DNA of 64,000 bases from Desulfovibrionales bacterium (GCA_007693505.1 REDL01000064.1:62001-126000), one strand, 5' to 3'; shown: positions 1 through 10,479, numbered from the stretch's first letter. A program made the numbers and translations. The notes: generated by a model not told the origin, from the letters alone.

Positions 1-327
1 ATGTTTGTCAACGATGAAGCCGGCGAACTCAGACAGTTTTTGGAAAATATCGTGGCGCATCTCGCTGAAGCCGCCAGGGTTGTAATCATTTCATTCCATT
101 CCATCGAGGACCGGATCGTCAAGCAGTATTTCGTGCAGCAAGCCAAGGCGTGCCTCTGTCCGCCACTCCAACCCTTTTGTCTGTGCGGGCACAAGGCAAC
201 ATTGAAGATCCTGACAAAAAAACCACTCATTGCCACCAGTGCCGAACTGGCCGCCAACCCCCGGAGCCGAAGCGCCAAGTTGCGGGCTGCGGAACGGATC
301 AATGTCCACGAGGATACGGATTCCTAA
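1..327 (+). CDS. rsmH: RsmH (MraW) 16S rRNA m4C1402 methyltransferase, C-terminal end only
   Basis: This is the last ~108 residues of RsmH; the gene begins before the window. RsmH is the SAM-dependent enzyme that N4-methylates C1402 of 16S rRNA. The segment shows the family's C-terminal hallmarks: VNDEAGEL near the window edge, then ISFHSIEDRIVK around residues 30-41, followed by a short Cys-containing tail and a basic RSAKLRAAER end. The ATG at base 1 is an internal Met, not the start. As the usual first or second gene of a dcw cluster, it precedes ftsL by only 4 bases. Identification is firm; the full length cannot be judged. Confidence 0.93.
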   Translation: MFVNDEAGELRQFLENIVAHLAEAARVVIISFHSIEDRIVKQYFVQQAKACLCPPLQPFCLCGHKATLKILTKKPLIATSAELAANPRSRSAKLRAAERINVHEDTDS

Positions 328-331
328 CTGT

Positions 332-646
332 ATGGTACATGCCATGGCCGCAAATACGCATTTACCAAGCAAACAGGTTTCCAGGCGATGGGTTTGGCCC
401 ACGGTACTGCTGGGCTTCAGCGGACTGATCCTTGGGTTGGCAGTGGTTTGGATCAATATCGAGCGACTGGATCTGGCCTATGAGTTGAAGCAACTTCAAA
501 CCGAGTTGGAGCGAAAAGTCGATCTTCAGGCCAAGCTGGAGGTGGAGCGGATGAATCTGCTGTCCTCGTCACGGCTTCGAGTGCTGGCTGAGGAACATGA
601 GCTTCGACAGGCCGAGCCGGGTCAGATCAGAATTTTAACGCCCTAA
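332..646 (+). CDS. ftsL: Cell division protein FtsL
   Basis: Small bitopic membrane protein of the divisome that complexes with FtsB and FtsQ at midcell. About 104 residues: a short basic cytoplasmic tail, one transmembrane segment (around residues 18-38, rich in V, L, G), then a periplasmic coiled coil with regular Leu/Glu spacing (ELKQLQTELERKV). The family is poorly conserved, so the call rests on architecture and on position between rsmH and ftsI. The open frame extends upstream into rsmH, but starts at 332 or 344 give the usual FtsL length; a weak GAGGA lies ahead of 332. The start is uncertain. Confidence 0.8.
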   Translation: MVHAMAANTHLPSKQVSRRWVWPTVLLGFSGLILGLAVVWINIERLDLAYELKQLQTELERKVDLQAKLEVERMNLLSSSRLRVLAEEHELRQAEPGQIRILTP

Positions 647-661
647 TGCACAGTCGTCGCC

Positions 662-2719
662 ATGTTCGGGCGACTTTTTTCAGGTATGAAAAACGATCGG
701 ATGAAAAAAAACGCACCCCGCGATTGGGTCCGAATCCGTATGGTTCTGCTGGGGATGTGCGTCTTCGTGATCTGGGGCGGGCTGTGGTACCGGGCCTTCC
801 AGGTCCAGATCATCCGTGGGCCGGAGTTGACGGCCATGGCCTCCCGGCAGCACAAGGCCGCGGAGTTCGAGCGCGGGATGCGCGGGGAGATTTTTGATCG
901 CCAGGGGCGACTGTTGGCCAAAAGCACCGGCATCCAATCTGTTTACGTTCGTCCCTTGGAGTTGGAAGACCCGGCTGCCGCGGCACCGGTGTTGGCCGCG
1001 GCCCTGGAAATGCCGATTTCCCAGGTCCGGACGCAACTTGCCAGGCCCCAGAATTTCGTTTGGCTGGCCCGTCAAATCAGCGACCGCAACGCCCGGAACA
1101 TTGTGGATGCAGGTTTGCGAGGGGTTTATTTGGCTGAAGAAACGGCCAGATTTTATCCACATGGCCATCTGGCGGGACAGGTGTTGGGGTTCGTGGGATT
1201 GGACGGTGAAGGGTTGGAAGGGATCGAGCGGGCCTTCGACGAGATTCTGGCCGGAGACAAAGCCACGTTTGTGGCTCAGCGGGATGCATCAGGGCGGAGG
1301 ATGTACCTGGATGCCCAGGGCCGGGAGGTGGATCTTCGCGGCCAAAATGTCACACTGACATTGGATGCGCAGATTCAATTCTTTGCCGAGGAAGCCCTGG
1401 CCGAGGCCGTGCAGAACTTCAATGGCAAGTCCGGAATGGCTCTTGTTGTCCATGTTTCCAGCGGCGAAATATTGGCCATGGCCAATTATCCCTTTTTCAA
1501 CCCAAACATGTCCCGACAAAATCCGGAGCAATGGCGCAATCGACTCCTTCTGGATGCTCTGGAACCGGGATCGACGCTGAAGTCCATGTTGATGGCCGCA
1601 GCACTGGAAGAGGGTCTGATCACCAATGATACGATCTATTTCTGCGAAGAGGGACGCTGGCGGCTGACCGGGGTGACCATTCGCGATGTACGGGGTCGGG
1701 GCTGGCTCCCGGCGAACAAGATCCTGCGGTACTCCAGCAACATCTGTTCGGCCAAGATCGGACTGGATCTAGGCGCGACCAGGTACCATGGTTATTTGCA
1801 AAAAATGGGATTTGGCGAACGGACCGGGCTGCCGTTGCTGGGAGAAAATCCAGGTATATTGCGGCCTCCACGATCCTGGTATCCAGTGGATCTGGCTGCC
1901 GTCTCTTTTGGACAAGGCATGTCCGCCAACGCCCTGCAAATGGCCAGGGCGTATCTTGTTTTGGCCAATCGTGGCGTCATGCGTCCCCTGCAGCTTGTTC
2001 GCGATCCGGAACAGCCCGTGGCGCCCATGGCCGTGGTATTCCGGGAGGAGGTCGCCCAAACGGTGATGCGCATGCTCCAGGAAGTTGTGGAGGAGGACGG
2101 TACGGGAACCCAGGCGCGTATTCCAGGGGTCATCGGTGCCGGTAAAACCGGGACGGCACAGAAGGCTACCGCCGCAGGCCGTTATGGAGACCGCTACGTG
2201 GCCTCCTTTGCCGGTTTTTATCCGGGAGATGAGCCGGAGTATTTCATCTATGTGGTTGTTGATGAGCCACATCCACAACACTATGGGGGGGTCGTCGCTG
2301 CGCCAGCGGTTCGGGAAATTGGGCTCCGGTCTTTGGCTTATGCCGGACGATTGCCGGAAATCGGTGTCCTCTCGGCCGAAGGTCAGCGACATGGACACCA
2401 GGGGCAACAGACAGACCAGATTGTGACGAACAGGTCCTTGCAGGTAGAGCGAATCGGCCTGGAGCAGCCGATCCTCAGAGTTCCAGGGCCCAGCGAACCG
2501 GATGCATTCCCTCAATTGGATGGTCTCGAATCCGGAGAGCAGTTGGTGCCCAACGTGACCGGAATGAGCGTACGTCGAGCCGTGGAGCATTTGCGGGGAT
2601 TCGGCGTAATGCCGAAGGTCGAGGGCGGTGGGGGGATCGTATTTCGCCAGTCTCCTGAGCCGGACCAGCCATGGCCCCGGCAAGAACGCGAGGTTACCCT
2701 GTGGCTGGAATTGTCGTGA
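662..2719 (+). CDS. ftsI: Septal peptidoglycan transpeptidase FtsI (PBP3) with C-terminal PASTA domain
   Basis: Class B penicillin-binding protein that cross-links septal peptidoglycan in the periplasm. A membrane anchor lies near residues 25-45, followed by the dimerisation/pedestal domain (RGEIFDRQGRLLA). The transpeptidase domain has all three catalytic motifs: STLK with nucleophile Ser304, SSN at 358-360 and KTGT at 495-498. The last ~60 residues (LVPNVTGMSVRRAV onward) form a PASTA module, which E. coli FtsI lacks but which is usual in SpoVD-type proteins and in several deltaproteobacteria. At 685 residues it is longer than E. coli FtsI because of this tail. The start could instead be ATG 686 or 701; no strong ribosome-binding site decides. 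murE follows 10 bases later. Confidence 0.95.
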   Translation: MFGRLFSGMKNDRMKKNAPRDWVRIRMVLLGMCVFVIWGGLWYRAFQVQIIRGPELTAMASRQHKAAEFERGMRGEIFDRQGRLLAKSTGIQSVYVRPLELEDPAAAAPVLAAALEMPISQVRTQLARPQNFVWLARQISDRNARNIVDAGLRGVYLAEETARFYPHGHLAGQVLGFVGLDGEGLEGIERAFDEILAGDKATFVAQRDASGRRMYLDAQGREVDLRGQNVTLTLDAQIQFFAEEALAEAVQNFNGKSGMALVVHVSSGEILAMANYPFFNPNMSRQNPEQWRNRLLLDALEPGSTLKSMLMAAALEEGLITNDTIYFCEEGRWRLTGVTIRDVRGRGWLPANKILRYSSNICSAKIGLDLGATRYHGYLQKMGFGERTGLPLLGENPGILRPPRSWYPVDLAAVSFGQGMSANALQMARAYLVLANRGVMRPLQLVRDPEQPVAPMAVVFREEVAQTVMRMLQEVVEEDGTGTQARIPGVIGAGKTGTAQKATAAGRYGDRYVASFAGFYPGDEPEYFIYVVVDEPHPQHYGGVVAAPAVREIGLRSLAYAGRLPEIGVLSAEGQRHGHQGQQTDQIVTNRSLQVERIGLEQPILRVPGPSEPDAFPQLDGLESGEQLVPNVTGMSVRRAVEHLRGFGVMPKVEGGGGIVFRQSPEPDQPWPRQEREVTLWLELS

Positions 2720-2729
2720 GGGCGGTTCA

Positions 2730-4316
2730 ATGATCGGCATCCTCTGGGAAACACTTACGGACAAGGTCCGTGACGGCCTACTGGTTCGGACCCATTCCGG
2801 ACAGGTCCGTCCCGGCGAGGTGTTCCTCGCATTGCCAGGATCCCGCGTCGACGGGTCGTCGTTCATCACGGAAGCGATCAATCGCAAGGCCGGATATGTG
2901 ATCGCCCCGGCGGGGTACGGCGTCGGGCCAGAAGGGCAAAAGGTCGACTCCACGATGATTCTGGAACATGCCGATCCCCGTACGTTGCTGGGTGAACTCG
3001 CAGCGGTGCATCATGGCACGGATCGATCCTGCCCGCTCTTGGTGGGGGTGACCGGGACCAACGGGAAGACCACGGTGGTGGCCTTGATTGCCCATCTTCT
3101 ATCCGCTTTTGGGAAGAAGGTCGGGACCATCGGGACGATTGGAGCCCATTGGCCTGGTGGAAGCCATGATCTTGGGATGACCACTCCGGATTGCTGGCAA
3201 CTCCATAGGATTTTGGCTGAGATGCGCGAGGCGGGAGTGACCCATGTCTGTATGGAGGTTTCCTCCCACGCCCTCGTCCAGAAGCGGACAGCCGGACTCC
3301 TGTTCGAAGTCGCGGTGTTGACCAACATCACGCAGGACCACCTGGATTATCATCTCGACATGGAGAGTTATTTTCAGGCCAAGGCCATGCTCTTCGCACC
3401 CGGGAACGGCATATCCAACTTGTCTTGCATACCCGGCGCACACGGGACACCCGGACCAAGATATCGGGTGATCAATACCGATGACTCGTACGGTCGTCGC
3501 CTGTTCACCTTGTGGGGTGGGCTTGGCTATGGTTTCGACCTGGTGCCCCCGGAGCAAGAAAAAATGAATTCGGTGGATGAATCAACGGCGTATCTTCGTG
3601 GCGAGATCCTGGCTTGCAACCGTTCAGGGCTGGATTTGCGCACACATTGGGAGACATCCTCCTGGACCGTGCGATCCACATTGGTGGGCCGATACAATGC
3701 CGCCAATCTTCTGGCGGCCCAGGGAGCCGGAATATGTCTGGGGCTGGAACCGGATCACTTGACGGCTTTGGATTCTTTTTCAGGTGTTCCCGGCCGCCTG
3801 GAGCGGGTGCTCAATGCACACGGAGTTGACATTTTCGTGGACTACGCCCACACCCCCGATGCTCTGGACAATGTTTTGGGAACGCTTCGAGACGTGGGAT
3901 TTGAACGGTTGATTGTCGTGTTCGGTTGCGGCGGTGATCGGGATCGAAGCAAGCGCCCGTTAATGGGCCAAGCTGTATGTCGCCATGCGGATATTGCCGT
4001 CCTGACCTCGGATAACCCTCGACATGAAGAGCCGGAGAGAATTTTGAACGATGTCCTGCCGGGTCTCTCGGGCTGTGCCATGGTGTTCAAAGAGGTTGAC
4101 CGCAGAGTGGCCATGAATTGTGCTCTGGAACTGATGCGCCCGGGAGATGCCTTGTTGGTGGCTGGCAAAGGGCATGAGGCAACACAGCAGGTCGGGTCTG
4201 ACTATTTCCCATTTCATGACCCGACGGTCCTTCGGGAGTTGCTCCGGGAACGCCGGGAACATCCGGCCCAGGATGACACGGGACCCTTCAATCGGGAGGG
4301 TGTTGTATGCGACTGA
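2730..4316 (+). CDS. murE: UDP-MurNAc-L-Ala-D-Glu:meso-diaminopimelate ligase MurE
   Basis: Cytoplasmic ATP-dependent ligase that adds the third stem-peptide residue. The Mur ligase P-loop TGTNGKTT is at residues 108-115, and the DNPRHEEP motif at 428-435 is the signature of the meso-DAP-specific enzymes (lysine-specific MurE differs here). So this organism should have DAP-type peptidoglycan. About 528 residues, slightly longer than usual, with an insertion around residues 225-260. ATG 2730 is chosen because GAGG sits just upstream and the protein then begins as MurE normally does; the open frame upstream lies inside ftsI. The 3' end overlaps murF by 10 bases, indicating translational coupling. 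Confidence 0.96.
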   Translation: MIGILWETLTDKVRDGLLVRTHSGQVRPGEVFLALPGSRVDGSSFITEAINRKAGYVIAPAGYGVGPEGQKVDSTMILEHADPRTLLGELAAVHHGTDRSCPLLVGVTGTNGKTTVVALIAHLLSAFGKKVGTIGTIGAHWPGGSHDLGMTTPDCWQLHRILAEMREAGVTHVCMEVSSHALVQKRTAGLLFEVAVLTNITQDHLDYHLDMESYFQAKAMLFAPGNGISNLSCIPGAHGTPGPRYRVINTDDSYGRRLFTLWGGLGYGFDLVPPEQEKMNSVDESTAYLRGEILACNRSGLDLRTHWETSSWTVRSTLVGRYNAANLLAAQGAGICLGLEPDHLTALDSFSGVPGRLERVLNAHGVDIFVDYAHTPDALDNVLGTLRDVGFERLIVVFGCGGDRDRSKRPLMGQAVCRHADIAVLTSDNPRHEEPERILNDVLPGLSGCAMVFKEVDRRVAMNCALELMRPGDALLVAGKGHEATQQVGSDYFPFHDPTVLRELLRERREHPAQDDTGPFNREGVVCD

Positions 4317-5746
4317 CATTGGGTCAGGTAGCCCATGCCCTGGATCTGGTTACACCAGTTGACGGACCAAATCTCCTCCTCACAGGGGCGGCGATCGATA
4401 GCCGACAGGCCAAGCCTGGAGATCTGTTTTTTTGTCTGTCCGGCGTGCGAGTCGACGGCCACGACTTCGCCGCCCAGGCCGTGGCCAATGGGGCAGCGGC
4501 CGTGGTGGCCGCGCAAGCCTTGCCAGAGGTACAGGGAAAAACTCCGGTGTTAACGGTTCGCGACAACATGACCGTTCAGGACGCCCTGGGCAGGGTGGGC
4601 TTCTTGTGGCGGAACCTCTTTGCAGGTCGGGTGGTTGGCGTGACCGGAACGGCGGGCAAGACCACAGTCAAGGAAATGCTTGCCAGGGTGTGTGCACAGG
4701 CCGGTGAGACAAGCAGGAACCGGATGAACTGGAACAATCAGATCGGACTGCCGTTGTCATTGCTGGAGTGTACCGGTGCAGAGGGTTTTTGGGTCATGGA
4801 AGCCGGAATCAGTCGTCCCGGCGACATGGACGAACTTGGGACAATTCTGCGGCCGGACTTGGCAATTGTGCTCAATGCCGGTCCAGCCCATTTGCTCGAA
4901 CTGGGCGATGTCGCCCGGGTGGCCGGGGCCAAAGCCCGATTGACCAGGTACCTGACCAAAAACGGCATGGCCCTGGTCAACCAGGACTGTCCGGATTTGT
5001 GGCGGGAGTGCACGGCGTATACACAGCGGATTCATGGCTTTTCCATGCATGACCGGGATGCGGAGTTCTTCTGCGAAGAGCCGTTTTGTCTCAGCCCATC
5101 CAGCGTCGGACTGAAACTGCGACTTCGCGGTCGTCCATTGGAGGTGTCTTGGCCCGTAGAGAAGGCACCCATCGCCCAAAACGTCCTCGCGGTCGCGGCA
5201 GCAGCAACACTTTTGGGAATCAAATCCGCGGCCATTCGAGAGGCGCTCCAGGCTGAGGATTCCCTGCCGGGACGCTTTGTCGTGGAACAGCATGGTGCGT
5301 GGCTGTTGGTGGACGACACCTACAACGCCAACCCTCTCTCCATGCACATGGCCCTGCACAGAGCCAGATCCTTGGCCGGCCAGCAACCCCTGATCTGTGT
5401 CCTGGGGGATATGCTGGAACTGGGAACCGCCGCAGCTGCGGAACATGCGAAGCTTGGGCGATCCCTGGCCGGAGTCTGCACGGATGTCTTCTACCATGGC
5501 CACCATGCCGGCGAAGTACTTGCCGGCCTGAAAGCGGAAGAGAGCAGGGCCCGGTTCCTGGAATGCGATTCCCCGAAACGGTTTATCGAAGGATGGCGGG
5601 CCTCGGTGCGAGCCCAAGCCAAAGATGGCGAAATGGCTGTTGAAACAGTCGGAGCAATGGAGGGGGGCGTGGTCCTGTTCAAGGGATCGCGGGCCGGTCA
5701 AATGGAAACCTATCTCCACGCCCTGCAAAAGGAGTTGCGCACATGA
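4307..5746 (+). CDS. murF: UDP-MurNAc-tripeptide:D-Ala-D-Ala ligase MurF
   Basis: Cytoplasmic ligase that adds the D-Ala-D-Ala dipeptide to complete the UDP-MurNAc pentapeptide. The P-loop TGTAGKTT is at residues 113-120, followed by the MurF-typical [16 protein letters not shown] segment, and [11 protein letters not shown] near residue 340 is the conserved C-terminal ligase motif. At 479 residues it has the expected length. It starts inside the murE 3' end and its stop overlaps the mraY start as ATGA, so it is in the middle of a coupled operon. No ddl gene (the source of its substrate) is present in this cluster. Confidence 0.96.
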   Translation: MRLTLGQVAHALDLVTPVDGPNLLLTGAAIDSRQAKPGDLFFCLSGVRVDGHDFAAQAVANGAAAVVAAQALPEVQGKTPVLTVRDNMTVQDALGRVGFLWRNLFAGRVVGVTGTAGKTTVKEMLARVCAQAGETSRNRMNWNNQIGLPLSLLECTGAEGFWVMEAGISRPGDMDELGTILRPDLAIVLNAGPAHLLELGDVARVAGAKARLTRYLTKNGMALVNQDCPDLWRECTAYTQRIHGFSMHDRDAEFFCEEPFCLSPSSVGLKLRLRGRPLEVSWPVEKAPIAQNVLAVAAAATLLGIKSAAIREALQAEDSLPGRFVVEQHGAWLLVDDTYNANPLSMHMALHRARSLAGQQPLICVLGDMLELGTAAAAEHAKLGRSLAGVCTDVFYHGHHAGEVLAGLKAEESRARFLECDSPKRFIEGWRASVRAQAKDGEMAVETVGAMEGGVVLFKGSRAGQMETYLHALQKELRT

Positions 5747-6819
5747 TATATCACCTGCTCTCTCCTTTGGGGAGCGAATTCATCATTTTCAACGTCTTCC
5801 GCTACATCACCTTTCGCTCCGTGTATGCGTTGCTCACCGCCCTGCTTCTATCCATCCTGCTGGGGCCGCGGTTCATCGCCTGGTTACGACGTCTGAAGTG
5901 CGGCCAGCATATCCGCGCCGACGTTCCCGCGCACAACGGCAAAGCAGGGACCCCGACCATGGGCGGTCTCCTGATAGCGTTCTCTCTACTGACCAGTGTT
6001 TTGCTTTGGGGCGACCTGACCAACGTCTATCTTTGGTTGACCATCTTTGTTTTTGTCGGCTTTGGATTGGTGGGGTTCTGGGACGATTTCTTAAAAGTGG
6101 TCAAGAAACACAACCAAGGGCTCAGCCCAGGCGGCAAACTCCTGGGACAGATCGTGGTGGCCCTGGGTGCGATATCCCTGCTGTTACTGCAACCGGCCTA
6201 CTCCACGATCCTTTATTTTCCGTTTTTAAAAATGCTCCAGCCGGACATGCTTTGGATGTACATCCCGTTCGCCGTGCTGGTGATGGTCGGCGCTTCCAAC
6301 GGGGTGAACCTGACCGATGGACTGGACGGATTGGCCATCGGACCGTTGATCGTTGCCGCGGCCTGCTTCGGGATTTTTGTCTACGTGGCCGGCCATGTGC
6401 AGATTGCCAGGTATCTGCAGGTGGCCTACGTGCCCGGCGTCGGTGAAGTGGCGGTATTCTGTGGCGCCCTGGTGGGGGCGGGCCTGGGCTTTTTATGGTT
6501 CAATGCCTATCCGGCCCAGGTTTTCATGGGGGATGTGGGTAGCCTGAGCTTGGGCGGAGTGCTCGGGTTCATCGCCGTGCTGGCCAAACAGGAGCTGTTG
6601 CTGCTGATCGTTGGGGGGCTCTTCGTGGTGGAAACCCTCTCCGTGATTCTGCAAGTCGGCTACTTCAAGATGACCGGCGGAAAACGCATTTTTCGGATGG
6701 CCCCACTGCACCACCATTTTGAACTGAAAGGGGTACCGGAATCCAAAATAATTGTTCGTTGCTGGATTTTTTCGATTATCATGGCTCTGATCTCTTTGAG
6801 CGCACTCAAACTTCGATAA
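5743..6819 (+). CDS. mraY: Phospho-MurNAc-pentapeptide transferase MraY
   Basis: Integral membrane enzyme that transfers phospho-MurNAc-pentapeptide to undecaprenyl phosphate, making lipid I. Its 358 residues match the family length almost exactly. About ten hydrophobic segments are visible, with the conserved loops KAGTPTMGG (residues ~66-74), the aspartate-rich [12 protein letters not shown] and the C-terminal [12 protein letters not shown]. It overlaps murF by four bases (ATGA) and is followed 15 bases later by murD. Nothing unusual. Confidence 0.97.
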   Translation: MIYHLLSPLGSEFIIFNVFRYITFRSVYALLTALLLSILLGPRFIAWLRRLKCGQHIRADVPAHNGKAGTPTMGGLLIAFSLLTSVLLWGDLTNVYLWLTIFVFVGFGLVGFWDDFLKVVKKHNQGLSPGGKLLGQIVVALGAISLLLLQPAYSTILYFPFLKMLQPDMLWMYIPFAVLVMVGASNGVNLTDGLDGLAIGPLIVAAACFGIFVYVAGHVQIARYLQVAYVPGVGEVAVFCGALVGAGLGFLWFNAYPAQVFMGDVGSLSLGGVLGFIAVLAKQELLLLIVGGLFVVETLSVILQVGYFKMTGGKRIFRMAPLHHHFELKGVPESKIIVRCWIFSIIMALISLSALKLR

Positions 6820-6834
6820 GGCTGTACAGAGCAT

Positions 6835-8241
6835 ATGTTCCAGGCAAAACCCACGACATCCAACCAGGAACCACGTCGGATTGGTGCCGGCGACATGGCG
6901 GTTGTGGTTGGAACCGGTCGATCCGGTCTGGCAGCAGCGGCCTTGCTGACCCAGCTGAGCGCGGCGGTTCGGCTTGTGGATTCCGGAAACATTGCCGCCT
7001 CGGTTCGGGAACAGGCCGCCCTGCAAGGGTGGGAGCTCCGGGAAGGGGAGCATTGCGCCGAGCAGTTTGCCCAGGCTGCGCTGGTGGTGCTGAGCCCGGG
7101 AGTGAACCGCCGCCTGCTGGAGCCATGGCTAAGGCATCTGGACCCGGAGCGAGTGATCGCGGAACTGGAACTGGCCCTGGGATTTGTCGATGCCCCGATC
7201 ATCGCGGTAACGGGAACAAGCGGCAAAACCACGACGACCACGCTGATCGGCAGATTCTTGCAAGCCCTGGGCCGCAGGGTGTTCGTGGGAGGAAATATCG
7301 GGACACCGCTTTCCAGCTACGTTCTGGAGTGTTTGGTCGCCTCCGGATCTGCTGAGGCTGGGCATTTTCTGGATGCAGAAGCAGGCACGGGAGTTTCGGG
7401 GGCCGGGTTTGCCGAGGCAGAGCTTCTTGTGCTGGAGGTGAGCAGTTTTCAGCTCTTGAATACGACCTCCTTGCGCCCCCGGGTGGGGGTTTTGCTGAAT
7501 GTCAGCCCGAATCATCTGGATTACCATCATGACATGGAGGAATACACCCAGGCCAAGTTGTCCCTGTTTGCCAGGCAAGACCAGGAGGATACGGCTGTTT
7601 TTCCCGAGGATCTGCGTGAACTCGTGCAAGGACGTCAGGTAACGAAAGCCAGGACGATTTATTTCGGTGCCCATTCCGGGTTGAGCTGTCCGGCCCTGCC
7701 CGGCCGACACAACCAAGCCAACATCGCCGCTGCCGTGGAAGCTTGTCGCCCCTTCGGCCTGACCGCGGAAACTGCCCAAAGCGTTCTGGACACCTTTTCC
7801 GGTCTGCCTCATCGTTTGCAAATCGTGGCTGAGCGCGGCGGAGTTCTGTTTGTGGACGATTCCAAAGGGACCACGGTGCAGGCCCTGCAGGCCGCCTTGG
7901 AGGCTTTTGATCGGCCCGTGCTGTTGTTGGCCGGAGGGGTGTTCAAGGGAGGGGATCTCATCGGACTGAAATCCTTGGTGCGTGAGCGGACACGAGCCGT
8001 TGGCCTGTTCGGGGCCAGCCGGGAAGTCTTCGAGGCGGCATGGTCCGACTCCGCCCCGGTGATGTTCTGGGAGCCAACCTTGGAACGGGCCATGGATCGA
8101 CTCTGGGCCCAGGCTCAAGCCGGAGACGTGATGCTCCTTTCCCCGGCCACGGCCAGTTTTGATCTCTTCAGGGACTACGCGCACCGGGGCATGACGTTTC
8201 AAGGATATCTTCGCGACCTTCCGGAGATGAGGCATGCTTAG
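6835..8241 (+). CDS. murD: UDP-MurNAc-L-alanine:D-glutamate ligase MurD
   Basis: Cytoplasmic ligase that adds D-glutamate to UDP-MurNAc-L-Ala. An N-terminal Rossmann-like GTGRSGLAAA motif (residues ~25-34) is followed by the P-loop TGTSGKTTTT from residue 126 and NHLDYHHDMEEY, with a C-terminal ligase domain containing VDDSKGTT. An insertion around residues 168-195, rich in Ala, Gly and Ser, sits between the P-loop and the EVSSFQL motif. 468 residues, a little above the usual ~440. The 3' end overlaps ftsW by eight bases. Confidence 0.95.
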   Translation: MFQAKPTTSNQEPRRIGAGDMAVVVGTGRSGLAAAALLTQLSAAVRLVDSGNIAASVREQAALQGWELREGEHCAEQFAQAALVVLSPGVNRRLLEPWLRHLDPERVIAELELALGFVDAPIIAVTGTSGKTTTTTLIGRFLQALGRRVFVGGNIGTPLSSYVLECLVASGSAEAGHFLDAEAGTGVSGAGFAEAELLVLEVSSFQLLNTTSLRPRVGVLLNVSPNHLDYHHDMEEYTQAKLSLFARQDQEDTAVFPEDLRELVQGRQVTKARTIYFGAHSGLSCPALPGRHNQANIAAAVEACRPFGLTAETAQSVLDTFSGLPHRLQIVAERGGVLFVDDSKGTTVQALQAALEAFDRPVLLLAGGVFKGGDLIGLKSLVRERTRAVGLFGASREVFEAAWSDSAPVMFWEPTLERAMDRLWAQAQAGDVMLLSPATASFDLFRDYAHRGMTFQGYLRDLPEMRHA

Positions 8242-9400
8242 GCTCGGAATCCTGTCCATGCAAGGCCCACAAAGAATCCGCGATGAGGGTGTGGATTTCT
8301 GGTTGCTCTCCGTGGCTCTGCTGCTGTCCGGTCTGGGACTCGTAATGGTCTTGAGTTCCACAGGGATCATGGCGGAACGTTTTTTTGCGGACAAGTACTA
8401 CTTTTTTAAACGACACGTGGTCTTTTTGCTGATCGGATTGGGCGTGATGATCGTGGCTGCGGTCATCCCGCGGCAGGTGTATCTCCGGTTTACCTATCTC
8501 TGGCTGGCGCTGGCAGGGATATTACTGGTCCTGACATTGGTATCTCCCCTGGGAGTTCAGGCAGGCGGAGCCACACGCTGGCTTTCTCTGGGGCCGATCA
8601 TGGTCCAGCCCTTGGAAATAGCCAAGGTGGCTCTCGTCCTTTACCTGGCTTCGTTTTTCAGCCGCAAGCAGGAAATGATCCGCACCTTCGGCATTGGCTT
8701 TTTGCCTCCAGTGTGCATCACGGTCATACTCTGCCTGCTGCTTTTGGCCCAGCCTGATTTCGGGGGTGCCGCTGCATTGATGCTGATTCTCTTCTGCATC
8801 AGTTTTGTGGGAGGGACGCGACTGGTTTATCTGGGAGCCACGTCCTTCATGGCCCTAATGGCCGGAATTTTCCTGGTGATGAGTTCTCCCTATCGATTCC
8901 GGCGCTGGTTCGCGTTCCTGGATCCGTTTCAGGACGCCCAGGATGTGGGCTATCAACTGGTTCAGTCCCTGTATGCCTTGGGCAGTGGTGGCTGGCTGGG
9001 CGCGGGGCTGGGAGCCGGCAAACAGAAATTATTCTTTTTGCCTGCCGCACATACGGATTTTATATTGGCCGTCATTGGTGAGGAGCTGGGATTTATCGGT
9101 GTATCGGTCATTTTCATCCTGTTCAGCGTGCTGTTGTGGCGCGGTTTGCGGATCGCCAGGCTCCAGGACGGATTGCAGGAACGGTTTATCGCCTTTGGCA
9201 TGCTGCTGATCCTGGCCCTGGGTGCTTTGCTGAACATGGCCGTGGTCCTGGGGGTGGTTCCGCCCAAGGGGGTACCCATGCCCTTTCTGAGCTATGGGGG
9301 CTCCAGCCTGGTCATGTCGCTGTTGTGCGTGGGCGTGCTCCTGAATCTTTCTCGTGGTGCGGTTTCACCGGGAAGCGGGCGAAACGGAGTGCTGGCGTGA
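8234..9400 (+). CDS. ftsW: Septal peptidoglycan glycosyltransferase FtsW (SEDS family)
   Basis: Polytopic SEDS protein that polymerises lipid II at the septum together with FtsI. About ten membrane segments span the 388 residues. Family motifs are visible: GATRWLSLGPIMVQPLEIAKVALVLY-type sequence near residues 113-137, a central QPDFGG, and the C-terminal GVVPPKGVPMPFLSYGGSS. The start at 8234 has a GAG/GGAG-like site in the end of murD; ATG 8258 is an alternative. Its stop overlaps the GTG start of murG. Confidence 0.96.
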   Translation: MLRLGILSMQGPQRIRDEGVDFWLLSVALLLSGLGLVMVLSSTGIMAERFFADKYYFFKRHVVFLLIGLGVMIVAAVIPRQVYLRFTYLWLALAGILLVLTLVSPLGVQAGGATRWLSLGPIMVQPLEIAKVALVLYLASFFSRKQEMIRTFGIGFLPPVCITVILCLLLLAQPDFGGAAALMLILFCISFVGGTRLVYLGATSFMALMAGIFLVMSSPYRFRRWFAFLDPFQDAQDVGYQLVQSLYALGSGGWLGAGLGAGKQKLFFLPAAHTDFILAVIGEELGFIGVSVIFILFSVLLWRGLRIARLQDGLQERFIAFGMLLILALGALLNMAVVLGVVPPKGVPMPFLSYGGSSLVMSLLCVGVLLNLSRGAVSPGSGRNGVLA

Positions 9401-10479
9401 AACGGGTGATCCTGACCACTGGCGGAACAGGAGGACACATTTTTCCGGCTCTGGCTGTTGCCGAGGAACTGCGGGAACGACATCCAGAGGTTGCCCTGCT
9501 CTTTGTTGGAGGAAGGCGTGGGCCGGAGGGGAAGCTGGCCTCCCAAGCTGGATTGGATTTTGTGGCGCTTCCTGTATCCGGGGTACTGGGCCGTGGCTGG
9601 CGCGCACTGGGAATTTTAGGATGGCTGCCGCGCAGTGTTTTGCGCGCAATGGCCATCATCCGTCGCTTCAAGCCGGACGTCGTGCTGGGTTTGGGGGGAT
9701 ACGCAGGCTTTCCCCTGGTTTTGGCAGCCTGGATAATTCGCGTGCCCACGGCGATCCACGAGCAGAACAGTCTGCCCGGCATGACCAACAGGCTGCTGGG
9801 GCGGATTGTGCCCAGGGTGATGCTCTCCATGCCGGACGACCATAACCTGTTCGCTGCCCGAAAGGTGGTCGTGACCGGAAATCCGCTTCGGAAGTCGATC
9901 CGCCGGTTGCGCTCGGCACATCCTGAAGGAGAAAGTCCACGACGTAATGTGTTGGTTCTTGGGGGCAGCCAAGGGGCCAAGGCCTTGAACCAAGCCGTCC
10001 TGGAATCCCTTGAGGGGTTTCGTGAAGAACGGATTTCGCTCCGGCATCAGACCGGCGCAGCGGACTGGGAACGGGTAAGCCAGGAATATGCCCGGTCCGG
10101 CTGGGAGCAAACCCAGGTGGAGCCCTTCATTGAGGATGTGGCCGAGGCCTACGGTTGGGCTGATTTGGTTGTCTGTCGGGCTGGGGCAACAACGCTGGCC
10201 GAACTGACGGTCATGGGCAAACCCAGTGTACTGGTGCCGTTCCCGTATGCAACGCATAACCACCAAATGCTCAACGCCCGGCATTTGGAGGAGTCCGGGG
10301 CGGCTCTGGTGTTGATGGAGAGCTATCTGGCCCAAGTGCAACTTTGGACCGTGATCAAGGATTTATTGGATATCCCAGGAAAACTCCGGGATATGCGCAA
10401 GGCAGCCTGGGAATTGGGCCGGCCGGAAGCCGGCGCCTTGGTGGTTCAGGAACTTGAAGGACTGGTGCATCACGAATGA
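9397..10479 (+). CDS. murG: MurG, lipid II-forming N-acetylglucosaminyltransferase
   Basis: Peripheral inner-membrane GT-B enzyme that transfers GlcNAc from UDP-GlcNAc to lipid I. The N-terminal glycine-rich [19 protein letters not shown], the middle [15 protein letters not shown] and the C-terminal [11 protein letters not shown] and [14 protein letters not shown] motifs are all intact. I place the start at GTG 9397, where the stop of ftsW overlaps as GTGA and the protein begins [10 protein letters not shown]. The open frame extends 261 bases further upstream, but that stretch lies in ftsW and gives no MurG sequence. That gives 360 residues, the family norm. It overlaps murC by four bases. 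Confidence 0.96.
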   Translation: MKRVILTTGGTGGHIFPALAVAEELRERHPEVALLFVGGRRGPEGKLASQAGLDFVALPVSGVLGRGWRALGILGWLPRSVLRAMAIIRRFKPDVVLGLGGYAGFPLVLAAWIIRVPTAIHEQNSLPGMTNRLLGRIVPRVMLSMPDDHNLFAARKVVVTGNPLRKSIRRLRSAHPEGESPRRNVLVLGGSQGAKALNQAVLESLEGFREERISLRHQTGAADWERVSQEYARSGWEQTQVEPFIEDVAEAYGWADLVVCRAGATTLAELTVMGKPSVLVPFPYATHNHQMLNARHLEESGAALVLMESYLAQVQLWTVIKDLLDIPGKLRDMRKAAWELGRPEAGALVVQELEGLVHHE

